Below are positions 36,125-42,841 of a DNA stretch of 42,841 nucleotides, piece by piece. Both the position numbers and the translations under genes were made by a program. This stretch comes from Clostridia bacterium. Its GTDB lineage: Bacteria > Bacillota > Clostridia > Oscillospirales > CAG-272. The notes below the pieces were generated by a model. That model made no database searches and was not told the DNA's origin. It was given only the letters and a program-made list of their open reading frames with translations. How positions within the stretch are numbered: the stretch's first letter is position 1; the number at the start of each line of letters is the position of its first letter. Location of the stretch: the NCBI GenBank assembly GCA_017398595.1, contig JAFQFR010000021.1:1-42841 (forward strand), written 5' to 3'.

Positions 36125-37860
36125 AAAAGACTTCTACCTTCGGACGTGTGCTCACCTATATCCAAAGCAGCCTCGGCAAGCTGCTTGCCACACTGGTGCT
36201 GGCGCTCTCCATCGTCGCCATGACGCTCTATGTGCCGATCCTGATCGGTAACGCCATCGACCTTTGCGTGGACGGCAACGTCAACCTCGAAGCGATCGTG
36301 CCCATCCTCATCGAGAGCGCGATCCTCATTGCGCTGACCGCGCTGCTGCAATGGATCATGGGCATTCTCAACAACAACATCACCTACACCATCGTGCGCG
36401 ACATCCGCCGCGATGCCATCCGCAAGCTGCAGCGTCTGCCCCTCTCCTACATCGATTCGCACCCCGCGGGCGACATCGTCAACCGCGTGATCTCGGACGT
36501 CGATCAGTTCTCCGACGGTCTGCTGATGGGCTTCACCCAGTTTTTCACGGGTGTGATGACCATCCTCGGCACGATCATCTTCATGCTGTGGCTGGACTGG
36601 CGCATCGCCCTGTTCGTGGTGGCGCTCACGCCCCTTTCGCTCTTTGTGGCGAAGTTTATCGCCCAGCACACGCATGACTTCTTTCTCGCGCAGAGCAAGG
36701 CAAAGGCGGCGCAGACCGGCTTTGTCAACGAAACCGTCTCCGAGCAGAAGGTGTCCATCGCCTTTTCGCACGGCGACAAGAACCTCGAAAAATTTGACGA
36801 GATCAACGAAGATCTCGCCAAGTGCTCGCTGAAAGCGACCTTCTATTCCTCGCTGACCAACCCCTCCACCCGCGTGGTCAACAACCTCGTGTACGGCGGC
36901 GTGGCACTGCTCGGCGGCTTCTTCTGCCTTGGCACGAACCCGACGATGACCGTCGGCGGTCTTGCCGTGTTCCTGCGTTATGCAAACCAGTATACAAAGC
37001 CGTTCAACGAGATCTCGGGCGTCATCACCGAGCTGCAGAACGCACTCGCCTGCGCTTCCCGCATTTTCGAGCTGCTGGACGCAAAGGAGATCGAGCCCGA
37101 TGCGCCCGATGCCGCCGATCCCGAAAGCATAGGCGGCAATGTGGACTTTAAGAACGTATATTTCTCCTACACGCCCGACAAAAAGCTGATCGAGAACTTC
37201 AACTTCTCGGCAAAGCACGGGCAGCGCATTGCGATCGTCGGTCCCACCGGCTGCGGCAAGACTACGCTGATCAACCTTCTGATGCGTTTCTACAACCCCA
37301 CAAGCGGCGAGATTCGAATTGATGGCATCTCTACGCGCGACCTGCGCCGCGCCACCCTGCGCAAAAATTTCGGCATGGTACTGCAGGACACCTGGCTGCG
37401 TGAGGGCACCATCCGCGACAACATCGTGATGGGCAAGCCCGATGCGACCGATGAGGAAGTGGTTGCCGCGGCGAAGGCGGCGCACGCGCATTCGTTCATC
37501 AAGAACCTGCCGAACGGCTATGACACCTACATCGGCGAGGACGGCGGCGCGCTCTCCGCAGGACAAAAGCAGCTCCTCTGCATCACGCGCATCATGCTCT
37601 GCCTGCCGCCGATGCTGATCCTCGACGAGGCGACCTCGTCCATCGACACACGCACCGAAATGCGCATTCAGAACGCGTTTGCCACCCTGATGAAAGGGCG
37701 CACGAGCTTCATCGTGGCGCACCGCCTTTCCACCATTCGCGAGGCGGATGTGATCCTCGTTATGCGCGACGGCAACATCGTGGAGCAAGGCACGCATGAC
37801 GAGCTTCTGCAAAAGGGCGGCTTCTACGCCGAGCTCTGGAACGCACAATTTGCAAATTGA
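36121..37860 (+). CDS. Heterodimeric ABC exporter subunit, catalytic partner
   Basis: 579 residues: six membrane helices, then a nucleotide-binding domain with Walker A GPTGCGKTT, Walker B MLILDEATSSID with the catalytic Glu, and H-loop FIVAHRLST. Its signature is LSAGQKQLL rather than LSGGQ. The degenerate signature pairs with the degenerate Walker B of subunit one to form one inactive site and one active site. The gene starts within the stop of subunit one (ATGA overlap), giving 1:1 synthesis. No dedicated peptide substrate gene is nearby. Confidence 0.93.
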   Translation: MKKTSTFGRVLTYIQSSLGKLLATLVLALSIVAMTLYVPILIGNAIDLCVDGNVNLEAIVPILIESAILIALTALLQWIMGILNNNITYTIVRDIRRDAIRKLQRLPLSYIDSHPAGDIVNRVISDVDQFSDGLLMGFTQFFTGVMTILGTIIFMLWLDWRIALFVVALTPLSLFVAKFIAQHTHDFFLAQSKAKAAQTGFVNETVSEQKVSIAFSHGDKNLEKFDEINEDLAKCSLKATFYSSLTNPSTRVVNNLVYGGVALLGGFFCLGTNPTMTVGGLAVFLRYANQYTKPFNEISGVITELQNALACASRIFELLDAKEIEPDAPDAADPESIGGNVDFKNVYFSYTPDKKLIENFNFSAKHGQRIAIVGPTGCGKTTLINLLMRFYNPTSGEIRIDGISTRDLRRATLRKNFGMVLQDTWLREGTIRDNIVMGKPDATDEEVVAAAKAAHAHSFIKNLPNGYDTYIGEDGGALSAGQKQLLCITRIMLCLPPMLILDEATSSIDTRTEMRIQNAFATLMKGRTSFIVAHRLSTIREADVILVMRDGNIVEQGTHDELLQKGGFYAELWNAQFAN

Positions 37861-37868
37861 GAACCGTC

Positions 37869-37977
37869 TGCCCCGCCCGAGATCCATTCGACTGCGCCTT
37901 GCTTCACGCGTCATTCTGAGCGTAGTCGAACGAATCTCGTGAAGCAAGGCTCCGCTCAGGATGACAGCGGCGGGGCG
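37869..37977. repeat. Interleaved inverted-repeat element
   Basis: Between the exporter and mtnN. GCCCCGCC (37870-37877) and GGCGGGGC (37969-37976) are outer arms. Inside, GCCTTGCTTCACG (37896-37908) pairs with CGTGAAGCAAGGC (37938-37950) and GTCATTCTGAGCG (37910-37922) pairs with CGCTCAGGATGAC (37953-37965, one mismatch), in interleaved order. CGCTCAGGATGACA recurs at 25151-25164. No gene lies in 37861-38012. Confidence 0.7.
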
Positions 37978-38012
37978 ACTTCAGACTATTTTACAGCATT
38001 GGAGACAAAACA

Positions 38013-38699
38013 ATGATCGGAATTATTTGTGCAATGAAAATTGAGGCGGATGCGATCCGCGCATCCCTCACGGACACGCGCACCGAGGTGGTGAGCGGCG
38101 TGGAATTTACGGTTGGCAAGCGGTACGGAAAGGAGATCGTGCTGGCAGTCTGCGGCATCGGCAAGGTCTTTGCCGCGATCTGCACCGAGGCGATGATTCT
38201 GCGCTTTGCTCCTTCGCTCATCCTCAACAGCGGCGTTGCGGGCACGCTGACAGAAGCGCTTTCCATCGGCGACATCGCCATCGCCAAGAACCTCGTACAG
38301 CACGACATGGACACAAGTCCGCTCGGCGATCCCGTGGGACTCGTTTCGGGCATCAACAAGATCTATTTTGACGCGGACAAAGCCGCAGTGACAGCCTTCG
38401 CAAAGGCGACGGCATCGGTCGGCGCAAACAGCGTGATCGGCACGATCGCTTCGGGCGACCAATTCATGTCCGACACGGCAAAGAAAAACGCCATCCGCGA
38501 CCGCTTCGGCGCAATCGCATGCGAGATGGAAGGCGCAGCGATCGCGCATGTGGCGTATGTGAACAATGTTCCCTTCGCTGTTCTGCGCGCGATCTCGGAC
38601 AGCGCCAGCGGTGATGCGCAGATGGAGTACCCCAAGTTTGTTGCCATGGCAGCCGAACGCTCCCACGCTATCATTGATGCGTTTTTGAAAGAATGGTAA
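38013..38699 (+). CDS. mtnN: 5'-Methylthioadenosine/S-adenosylhomocysteine nucleosidase
   Basis: 228 residues, the family's usual size. Cleaves adenine from MTA and SAH, recycling SAM by-products. It opens IGIICAMKIEADAI (catalytic-base Glu region), has LILNSGVAGTL near 70, HDMDTSPLG near 105, SGDQFMSD near 150, and the ribose-binding CEMEGAAIAHVAY (Glu-Met-Glu) near 170 with the catalytic Asp in RAISDSASGDA near 195. TTGGAG precedes the ATG by eight bases. It links to methionine metabolism as does the metNIQ operon 10 kb away. Confidence 0.96.
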   Translation: MIGIICAMKIEADAIRASLTDTRTEVVSGVEFTVGKRYGKEIVLAVCGIGKVFAAICTEAMILRFAPSLILNSGVAGTLTEALSIGDIAIAKNLVQHDMDTSPLGDPVGLVSGINKIYFDADKAAVTAFAKATASVGANSVIGTIASGDQFMSDTAKKNAIRDRFGAIACEMEGAAIAHVAYVNNVPFAVLRAISDSASGDAQMEYPKFVAMAAERSHAIIDAFLKEW

Positions 38700-38708
38700 A
38701 CGGTTTAT

Positions 38709-38841
38709 GCGGGAAAAACTTTTTATAAAAAGTTTTTCCCGCACCCTTTTCAAAAATTTTTAAAAAGTAAATTGGTGTAGCCATATCTTTTTTCAAAAGT
38801 TTTACGGGGGTGTGGGGACGCTTTTACAAAAGCGTCCCCAC
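38709..38841. repeat. Hairpin repeat element, includes mtnN terminator
   Basis: GCGGGAAAAACTTTTT pairs perfectly with AAAAAGTTTTTCCCGC (38709-38742), then CACCC and a T/A-rich inverted segment, then GTGGGGACGCTTTT pairs with AAAAGCGTCCCCAC (38812-38841). The first hairpin has a relative at 42800-42831 with compensating arm changes. It probably serves as the terminator of mtnN. Confidence 0.65.
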
Positions 38842-38855
38842 GTTTTCCCGCGTTA

Positions 38856-38882
38856 AAAAAGCCGCCCGATGGGCGGCTTTTT
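38856..38882. terminator. Terminator of the GH43 gene
   Basis: AAAAAGCCGCCC pairs with GGGCGGCTTTTT around GAT; on the minus strand it begins just after the GH43 stop. Confidence 0.85.
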
Positions 38883-38885
38883 GAT

Positions 38886-40355
38886 TTACTTGATGAGACC
38901 GTCTTGCGGCGTGCCGGTCGGGCCTTTTACGAGGATAACATCGGGTTCGCCGTCTACTTCTACAAACTTCATGGCGTCGTAGCAGATGTGACGGGGCGAG
39001 ATCTCGGTCGGGCTGAAGTGCTGGTGATAGAACATGATGTACTCACCATTTGCCGTTCTTGTGTAGACCGAGTCGCCCGTGCCGCGGGAGAACTTCGTGC
39101 CGCGCAGGATCGGGTTGTACTTGTACTTGATGTACGGGCCGAGCGGCTTCTCTGCGATGGCAAAGCCTTCGCCGTAGTCGCCCTTGTAGTGCGAGCCTGC
39201 GTAGATCATGTAGTAGAGTCCCTTGTGCTTGAAGATGACGCCGCCCTCGGTGATGCGCGCATAGTCGCACTCCCAAGGCTCTGTGGGAACCATGATCTTG
39301 ACGAGCGTGTCATCCAGCGCGGTGACAATGCCGTCCTCCATCTTGATCTCGTATGCCCAGATTTCGTTGCCGTTGTTGAAACGAACGACCGTCAGATAGC
39401 TGCGTCCGTCCTCGTCGATGAACGGATGTCCGCCGATCTCGAGTACATCCTCGTGGATCGGCTTCATGGTCTTAGACTTGAAAGGACCGAGCGGGCTCTC
39501 GGAAGTTGCAAAAGCAATGTGCGGCTCACGGCGTCCCGTCTTGGGATTGGGTGCGGTATGGGACGCATAGAACATGTAGAACAGTCCATCCTTATAGATG
39601 ACATTCGGGCTCATGTATTCGTTGTTGCCCCAGCCGTCCACGCCATGGAATACAACGTGCGGATCCGACCAGTGGATCAGATCTTTCGAGGTGTAGCACT
39701 GGAAAAGGGACATGTCCTGCGTGTCGGTGAAATAGAGGTAGTACGTGCCGTCATAGAACAAAATATCGGGGTCTGCACCGTATACAACGGGGTTGAGATA
39801 CTGCGTCTCGGGATCGAACGGCTTTGCAGGCTCGATCTCACTGAGCTCAATGTCCTTAAACTCGGCAGTGCCCTCGCCGAAGTTGAAACCGATGCCGCCG
39901 CGGGTGAAGTGCTTGAGCTCTACGTCAAACTTCGGATACGGGTTAGTCTCATGCGCAAAGTTGTTGAAGTAGATCTTCGCATAGGTGCCGCGGATCTCGA
40001 TGCGGATCTTGTACCATGTATCTCTCGAGAACGGATAGCACATATGGCCGAGCACGATGTGGTCGCTGTCGCCGCCGTTGACCTTCTGCAGCTTGACCGA
40101 GCAGTCAGCCGCGTTGATGGTCAGGTAGTAGCCCGTGACCCATCTTGCGCCGTTTTTGCCCTGCGCGCGGAAATAAACGCCCGCTTCGCCGTCTTTGTCG
40201 AGCTTGATCTCGCATTCGAGAGCAAAGTTCAGCGGCGTTTTCTCCACGGAAAACATCGTTGTAGGTTCTTTGGTGGGAAACAGCGTATCCGCTGCGGGTG
40301 CGGCAAACACACCGTCCTTTTCGATGATCTCTGCACCGAATTTCATCCATTCCAT
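38886..40355 (-). CDS. GH43-family glycoside hydrolase with N-terminal lectin-like domain, intracellular
   Basis: 489 residues. Residues 1-180 form a DUF1080/LamG-like jelly-roll (ALECEIKLDKDGEAGVYFRA, WYKIRIEIRGTYAKIYFNN). From about 190 a five-bladed GH43 propeller starts with VVYGADPDILFYDGTYYLYF (general-base Asp in GADPDI). EYMSPNVIYKDGLFYMFYAS and DYARITEGGVIFKHKGLYYM (general-acid Glu) follow. GH43 enzymes hydrolyse xylosides, arabinosides or galactans. There is no signal peptide, so it acts on imported oligosaccharides. ATG 40355 follows AAGGAG by seven bases. Confidence 0.9.
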   Translation of the reverse strand: MEWMKFGAEIIEKDGVFAAPAADTLFPTKEPTTMFSVEKTPLNFALECEIKLDKDGEAGVYFRAQGKNGARWVTGYYLTINAADCSVKLQKVNGGDSDHIVLGHMCYPFSRDTWYKIRIEIRGTYAKIYFNNFAHETNPYPKFDVELKHFTRGGIGFNFGEGTAEFKDIELSEIEPAKPFDPETQYLNPVVYGADPDILFYDGTYYLYFTDTQDMSLFQCYTSKDLIHWSDPHVVFHGVDGWGNNEYMSPNVIYKDGLFYMFYASHTAPNPKTGRREPHIAFATSESPLGPFKSKTMKPIHEDVLEIGGHPFIDEDGRSYLTVVRFNNGNEIWAYEIKMEDGIVTALDDTLVKIMVPTEPWECDYARITEGGVIFKHKGLYYMIYAGSHYKGDYGEGFAIAEKPLGPYIKYKYNPILRGTKFSRGTGDSVYTRTANGEYIMFYHQHFSPTEISPRHICYDAMKFVEVDGEPDVILVKGPTGTPQDGLIK

Positions 40356-40469
40356 AAGCATTCTCCTTTGCAGACAATATGGATTTTCTTGCAATTTTAT
40401 GATATAGCAAAAGCCGATCGCAGTAAATACGAAAAACCATATTTTTTGTACAAAAAGTAAACCAAAACA

Positions 40470-40495
40470 AAAAATGCGGCTGTCGCCGCATTTTT
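40470..40495 (-). terminator. Terminator of radC
   Basis: AAAAATGCGGC pairs with GCCGCATTTTT around TGTC, ending five bases before the radC stop. Confidence 0.8.
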
Positions 40496-40500
40496 ACAAC

Positions 40501-41226
40501 TTAATCTTTATCATAGAACGCATTGGTCTTGCTTTTTTGCCAAAAAACGCCCTCAGTCTGGGAAAGCAGGGGCAAATACCGATCGCCCGCCACCAGCAGA
40601 TGCTCCAGAAATTCCACGCGAATGGTTTGAAACGCGGCAGCAACCGCAGTCGTGGTCACAAGGTCCTCGGGGGATGCAACCAACGTACCGTTCGGATGAT
40701 TGTGTGCCAACAGCGCCATCGCCGCATTGGTACGAATGGCGTGTTCGATCAGCTTGCGCGTATCCATGCGCACCTGGTTGACGGATCCTTCGCCGAGCTT
40801 GATGATTTCCAAGATGTGCCAGCTGTTATCCATCAGCACTAAGATGATCGTCTCCACCGTCAGCCCGGAAAGACGATCGATCATCAGCCGACCGAGCTTG
40901 TTCACGCTGTCATAGCGCACATCCGGACGAATCTCACATGCCACATTGCGCCACATCTCGGGAATGAGCTTGATCAGCGTCGCCGTGTGTTCACTGACGC
41001 CGCTTACGGTGCAAAGCTCGTCCACGCTCGCGGAAAACACGCCGCCGAGCGAGCCGAATCGGTCGAGCAATGCATGTGCGATGGGATTTGTATCCTTTTG
41101 CGGGATGGTGTAAAACAGGAGCAGCTCGAGCATGTTATGCTTTTCAAAGCCGTCGAGTCCATCACGCAGAAAGCGCTCCTTGAGCCGCTGTCTGTGCCCG
41201 CTGTGAATGCTTTTTTTCTCTGCCAT
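40501..41226 (-). CDS. radC: RadC-family JAB-domain protein
   Basis: 241 residues. N-terminal helix-hairpin-helix region (SGHRQRLKERFLRDGLDGF, VDELCTVSGVSEHTATLI) and a C-terminal JAB/MPN metalloprotease-like domain with the metal motif LAHNHPNGTLVASPEDLVTT (about 190-209; HxHPxG..S..D). The family name is historical; the original radC102 mutation turned out to lie in recG, and the biochemical role is unknown. It begins two bases after the upstream unknown gene. Confidence 0.93.
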   Translation of the reverse strand: MAEKKSIHSGHRQRLKERFLRDGLDGFEKHNMLELLLFYTIPQKDTNPIAHALLDRFGSLGGVFSASVDELCTVSGVSEHTATLIKLIPEMWRNVACEIRPDVRYDSVNKLGRLMIDRLSGLTVETIILVLMDNSWHILEIIKLGEGSVNQVRMDTRKLIEHAIRTNAAMALLAHNHPNGTLVASPEDLVTTTAVAAAFQTIRVEFLEHLLVAGDRYLPLLSQTEGVFWQKSKTNAFYDKD

Positions 41227-41228
41227 GT

Positions 41229-41657
41229 TTATCCGAGCAGCTTGGCAAAGGAAGAGGGCGTATGTACACGGCAGCCGAACGCCATGGCACCGGGCGTAAC
41301 CGTTACAACGCGATTTTTGGAAAGCTCGGTCGCAGCCGCGTCACGATCCAGCAGCAAAATGCCGACCGCAGGCTTGATGCCGCTCGCCTTTGCGGCAAAG
41401 TCGGGCTTATTCCACAGATAGTCGGTCTCGCCCGACGCACCTTTGACGGTGATGTAGCCGCCGACATTCTGGAAGTACACGCGCTCGGCGTCCTCGCCGA
41501 GGGTCAGCACCTTGACCGCGTACACAGTGTCCGCCGTTTCGACGAAGAAGTCACACTTGCCGCTGTCGTTTTTGCTGATGCCGAACAGGCTTGCCGCACG
41601 GAAGGTATATCCGCGCTCCTTGCAAAGTTTTTTGATCTCACCCATGGAAAAAGTCAT
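41229..41657 (-). CDS. Unknown soluble protein upstream of radC
   Basis: 142 residues from MTFSMGEIKKLCKERGYTFR. The phrases KCDFFVETADTVYAVKVLTL and KPAVGILLLDRDAAATELS suggest an alpha/beta fold. The frame is open much further upstream, but that part reads through tRNA-Thr and its terminator, so the ATG at 41657 (GGGTGA just before) is used. The radC ATG is two bases downstream, so they share a transcript. Family not recognised. Confidence 0.7.
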   Translation of the reverse strand: MTFSMGEIKKLCKERGYTFRAASLFGISKNDSGKCDFFVETADTVYAVKVLTLGEDAERVYFQNVGGYITVKGASGETDYLWNKPDFAAKASGIKPAVGILLLDRDAAATELSKNRVVTVTPGAMAFGCRVHTPSSFAKLLG

Positions 41658-41694
41658 TTTTTCACCCGCTTTTCTATCAAAGTGTACCGAATAC

Positions 41695-41723
41695 TTGCAA
41701 TTCGGTTGTTTTTTTGATATAAT
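41695..41723 (+). promoter_or_regulatory. Plus-strand promoter-like sequence facing a terminator
   Basis: TTGCAA (41695-41700), 17 bases, TATAAT (41718-41723) on the plus strand. A transcript would meet the hairpin at 41737-41763 within about 35 bases. ACCGAAT/ATTCGGT arms at 41686-41706 overlap its -35 box. May be accidental. Confidence 0.35.
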
Positions 41724-41736
41724 CAAGAAAGTGCAA

Positions 41737-41763
41737 AAAAACCTCGCCGAGGCGAGGTTTTTG
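41737..41763. terminator. Terminator of tRNA-Thr
   Basis: AAAACCTCGCC pairs with GGCGAGGTTTT (11 bp) around GA/TC, with a run of seven T on the minus strand, just after the tRNA CCA. Confidence 0.8.
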
Positions 41764-41764
41764 C

Positions 41765-41840
41765 TGGAGCTGGTAGCCGGACTCGAACCGGCGACCTGTT
41801 GATTACGAATCAACTGCTCTACCAACTGAGCCATACCAGC
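41765..41840 (-). tRNA. tRNA-Thr (anticodon CGT)
   Basis: On the minus strand GCTGGTA pairs with TACCAGC, anticodon arm GTTGA-TTCGTAA-TCAAC with anticodon CGT, T-arm GCCGG-TTCGAGT-CCGGC, discriminator T and encoded CCA. Confidence 0.95.
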
Positions 41841-41849
41841 GCGCTTGCT

Positions 41850-41879
41850 ATTATACTATATTTATAAGGCGTTTGTCAA
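41850..41879. promoter_or_regulatory. Divergent promoters sharing one -35 region
   Basis: Minus strand: TTGACA (41874-41879), 18 bases, TATAAT (41850-41855) for tRNA-Thr. Plus strand: TTGTCA starts in the same bases, with 17 bases to AATAAT near 41896-41901, for ksgA. Confidence 0.7.
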
Positions 41880-41937
41880 GTGTTTTCCTGCGAAAAATAA
41901 TTTTTTTGCATACAACGTGACAAACGCGGGAGAAGTT

Positions 41938-42795
41938 ATGAATTTATGTGACATCCGCACCGTGCGGGAAATTTTGTCCGCGTTCGGTACGACGACCAAA
42001 AAAGGCTTTGGGCAGAACTTTTTGATCAATCAGAGCGTCCCTGAGCGCATCGCAGAAAACTGCTGCGACGACAGCGACAGCGTGATCGTGGAGATCGGCC
42101 CCGGCATCGGCTGTCTGACCGCCGAGCTGGCGAAACGCTACAAAAAAGTGATCGCCTTTGAGATCGACAAGACGCTGATCCCCGTGCTTGCGTACACGCT
42201 GGGCGAGTACAAGAACGTAGAGGTCATCAACGAGGACATCATGGAAGTTGACCTTGCCGCCGTTCTCGCCGAAAAGGCGGCGGGCGAGCGCATTTCGGTG
42301 TGTGCGAACCTGCCCTACTACATCACCACGCCGATCCTGATGCGTCTGCTCGAGAGCGGCATTCCGTTTGACTGCATCACCGTCATGGTACAGGCGGAGG
42401 TGGCGGCAAGGCTTGCCGCCGCGCCCGGCAGTGCCGACTACGGCGCAATCACCGCGTCGCTCTGCTATTATGGGCAGCCCAAGCGACTGTTCACGGTGTC
42501 GGCAGGCAATTTCATGCCCGCGCCCAAGGTGAATTCCGCGGTCGTGCGCATCGATCTGTACAAGGACAAGCCGATAAAGCCCAAGGATGAAAAGCTCTTT
42601 TTCGCCGTGATCAAGGCTGCCTTCGGGCAGCGGCGCAAGACGCTGGTCAATGCGCTTTCAACCGGGTTCCCGGATCGTACCAAGGAAGAACTGACCGAAG
42701 CGATCACCGCCTGCAGCTTTGACGAGCGCATCCGCGGCGAACGCCTTTCCACCGCCGATTTTGCGGCTTTGGCGGACAAGTTAGTAAGGGAATGA
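41938..42795 (+). CDS. rsmA: 16S rRNA adenine dimethyltransferase KsgA (RsmA)
   Basis: 285 residues. Dimethylates the two adjacent adenosines in the 3'-terminal loop of 16S rRNA with SAM. Present are KKGFGQNFLINQSV near 22-35, the SAM motif IVEIGPGIGCLTAELAKRY near 50, AFEIDKTLIPVL near 72 and the catalytic CANLPYYITTPIL near 120. The C-terminal helical domain (FGQRRKTLVNALS) completes it. GGGAG lies five bases before the ATG; the longer frame upstream has no ribosome site. Confidence 0.96.
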   Translation: MNLCDIRTVREILSAFGTTTKKGFGQNFLINQSVPERIAENCCDDSDSVIVEIGPGIGCLTAELAKRYKKVIAFEIDKTLIPVLAYTLGEYKNVEVINEDIMEVDLAAVLAEKAAGERISVCANLPYYITTPILMRLLESGIPFDCITVMVQAEVAARLAAAPGSADYGAITASLCYYGQPKRLFTVSAGNFMPAPKVNSAVVRIDLYKDKPIKPKDEKLFFAVIKAAFGQRRKTLVNALSTGFPDRTKEELTEAITACSFDERIRGERLSTADFAALADKLVRE

Positions 42796-42799
42796 ATAT

Positions 42800-42831
42800 G
42801 CGGGGGAACTTTTTATAAAAAGTTCCCCCGC
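42800..42831 (+). terminator. Hairpin after ksgA, related to the element after mtnN
   Basis: GCGGGGGAACTTTTT pairs perfectly with AAAAAGTTCCCCCGC, then CACCCCTTCAA to the window edge. Same frame as 38709-38742 but with GG/CC replacing AAA/TTT in both arms. Confidence 0.65.
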
Positions 42832-42841
42832 ACCCCTTCAA

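Noticed and set aside
41658..41834. Upstream extension of the unknown gene before radC
   Set aside because: These codons are a translation of tRNA-Thr and its terminator.

Overview
The window looks like a chromosomal segment of a strictly anaerobic, gut-type Clostridia, most likely Oscillospiraceae/Ruminococcaceae-like. Supporting signs are roughly balanced GC, Firmicutes-style AGGAGG ribosome sites and TTGACA/TATAAT promoters. Rubredoxins, a flavin-reductase/rubredoxin fusion, MsmX-dependent-type sugar permeases without an ATPase, a type II pantothenate kinase and a heterodimeric ABC exporter fit as well. No CRISPR array, prophage or rRNA operon is visible. Genus and species cannot be named from this sequence alone.

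Layout. 1-1821: a possible insertion-sequence edge, then pantothenate kinase and a HAD hydrolase. 1872-5254 (minus): an ECF-type sigma factor with a very long C-terminal extension, a small unknown protein and the CCA-adding enzyme. 5378-5789: a tRNA-Met/tRNA-Glu unit with a duplicated tRNA-Glu 3' end behind it. 5872-6525: two small proteins, one a ribbon-helix-helix-like protein whose 5' leader is a second copy of the leader in front of the sigma gene. 6559-8442: an intracellular six-hairpin glycosidase-like protein, followed by a CBS-pair protein. 9157-21246 (minus): a 12-kb carbohydrate-uptake operon with a huge CBM-like/solute-binding protein, two permease pairs, an NHL-TPR-YIP1 membrane protein and a DUF5696 protein. 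21949-23603: iscU/iscS. 23792-25005: ROK sugar kinase and a small membrane protein. 25344-28615: GNAT enzyme and metNIQ, headed by a Met/Cys-rich leader peptide and an intrinsic terminator. 28743-30952: aldose epimerase, a RAYT transposase carrying two inverted REP-like units, and an XRE repressor divergent from a Cys-rich mini-protein. 30989-34150: TRIC channel, two rubredoxin proteins and a five-gene regulator/YkgJ operon. 34409-38699: heterodimeric ABC exporter and MTA/SAH nucleosidase. 38886-42795: GH43 enzyme, RadC, an unknown protein, tRNA-Thr and KsgA.

How the parts may work together. The uptake operon, the six-hairpin protein, the GH43 enzyme, the ROK kinase and the aldose epimerase form a plausible route from plant- or mucus-glycan oligosaccharide import to sugar phosphate. 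metNIQ and the MTA/SAH nucleosidase touch methionine and SAM recycling. The Met/Cys leader suggests that methionine import is controlled by ribosome-mediated attenuation rather than by the SAM riboswitch or T-box usual in Firmicutes.

The strongest unusual signals are: (1) the Met/Cys leader attenuator before metN; (2) the dual-permease DUF5696/YIP1 operon; (3) a roughly 130-bp structured leader shared by two unrelated genes and ending exactly at both start codons; (4) the tRNA-Glu 3'-end duplication; (5) REP-like units inside the RAYT gene with a third copy 4.6 kb away; (6) an XRE repressor with twin operators placed in promoter spacers. All calls come from reading the sequence; no database search was run.
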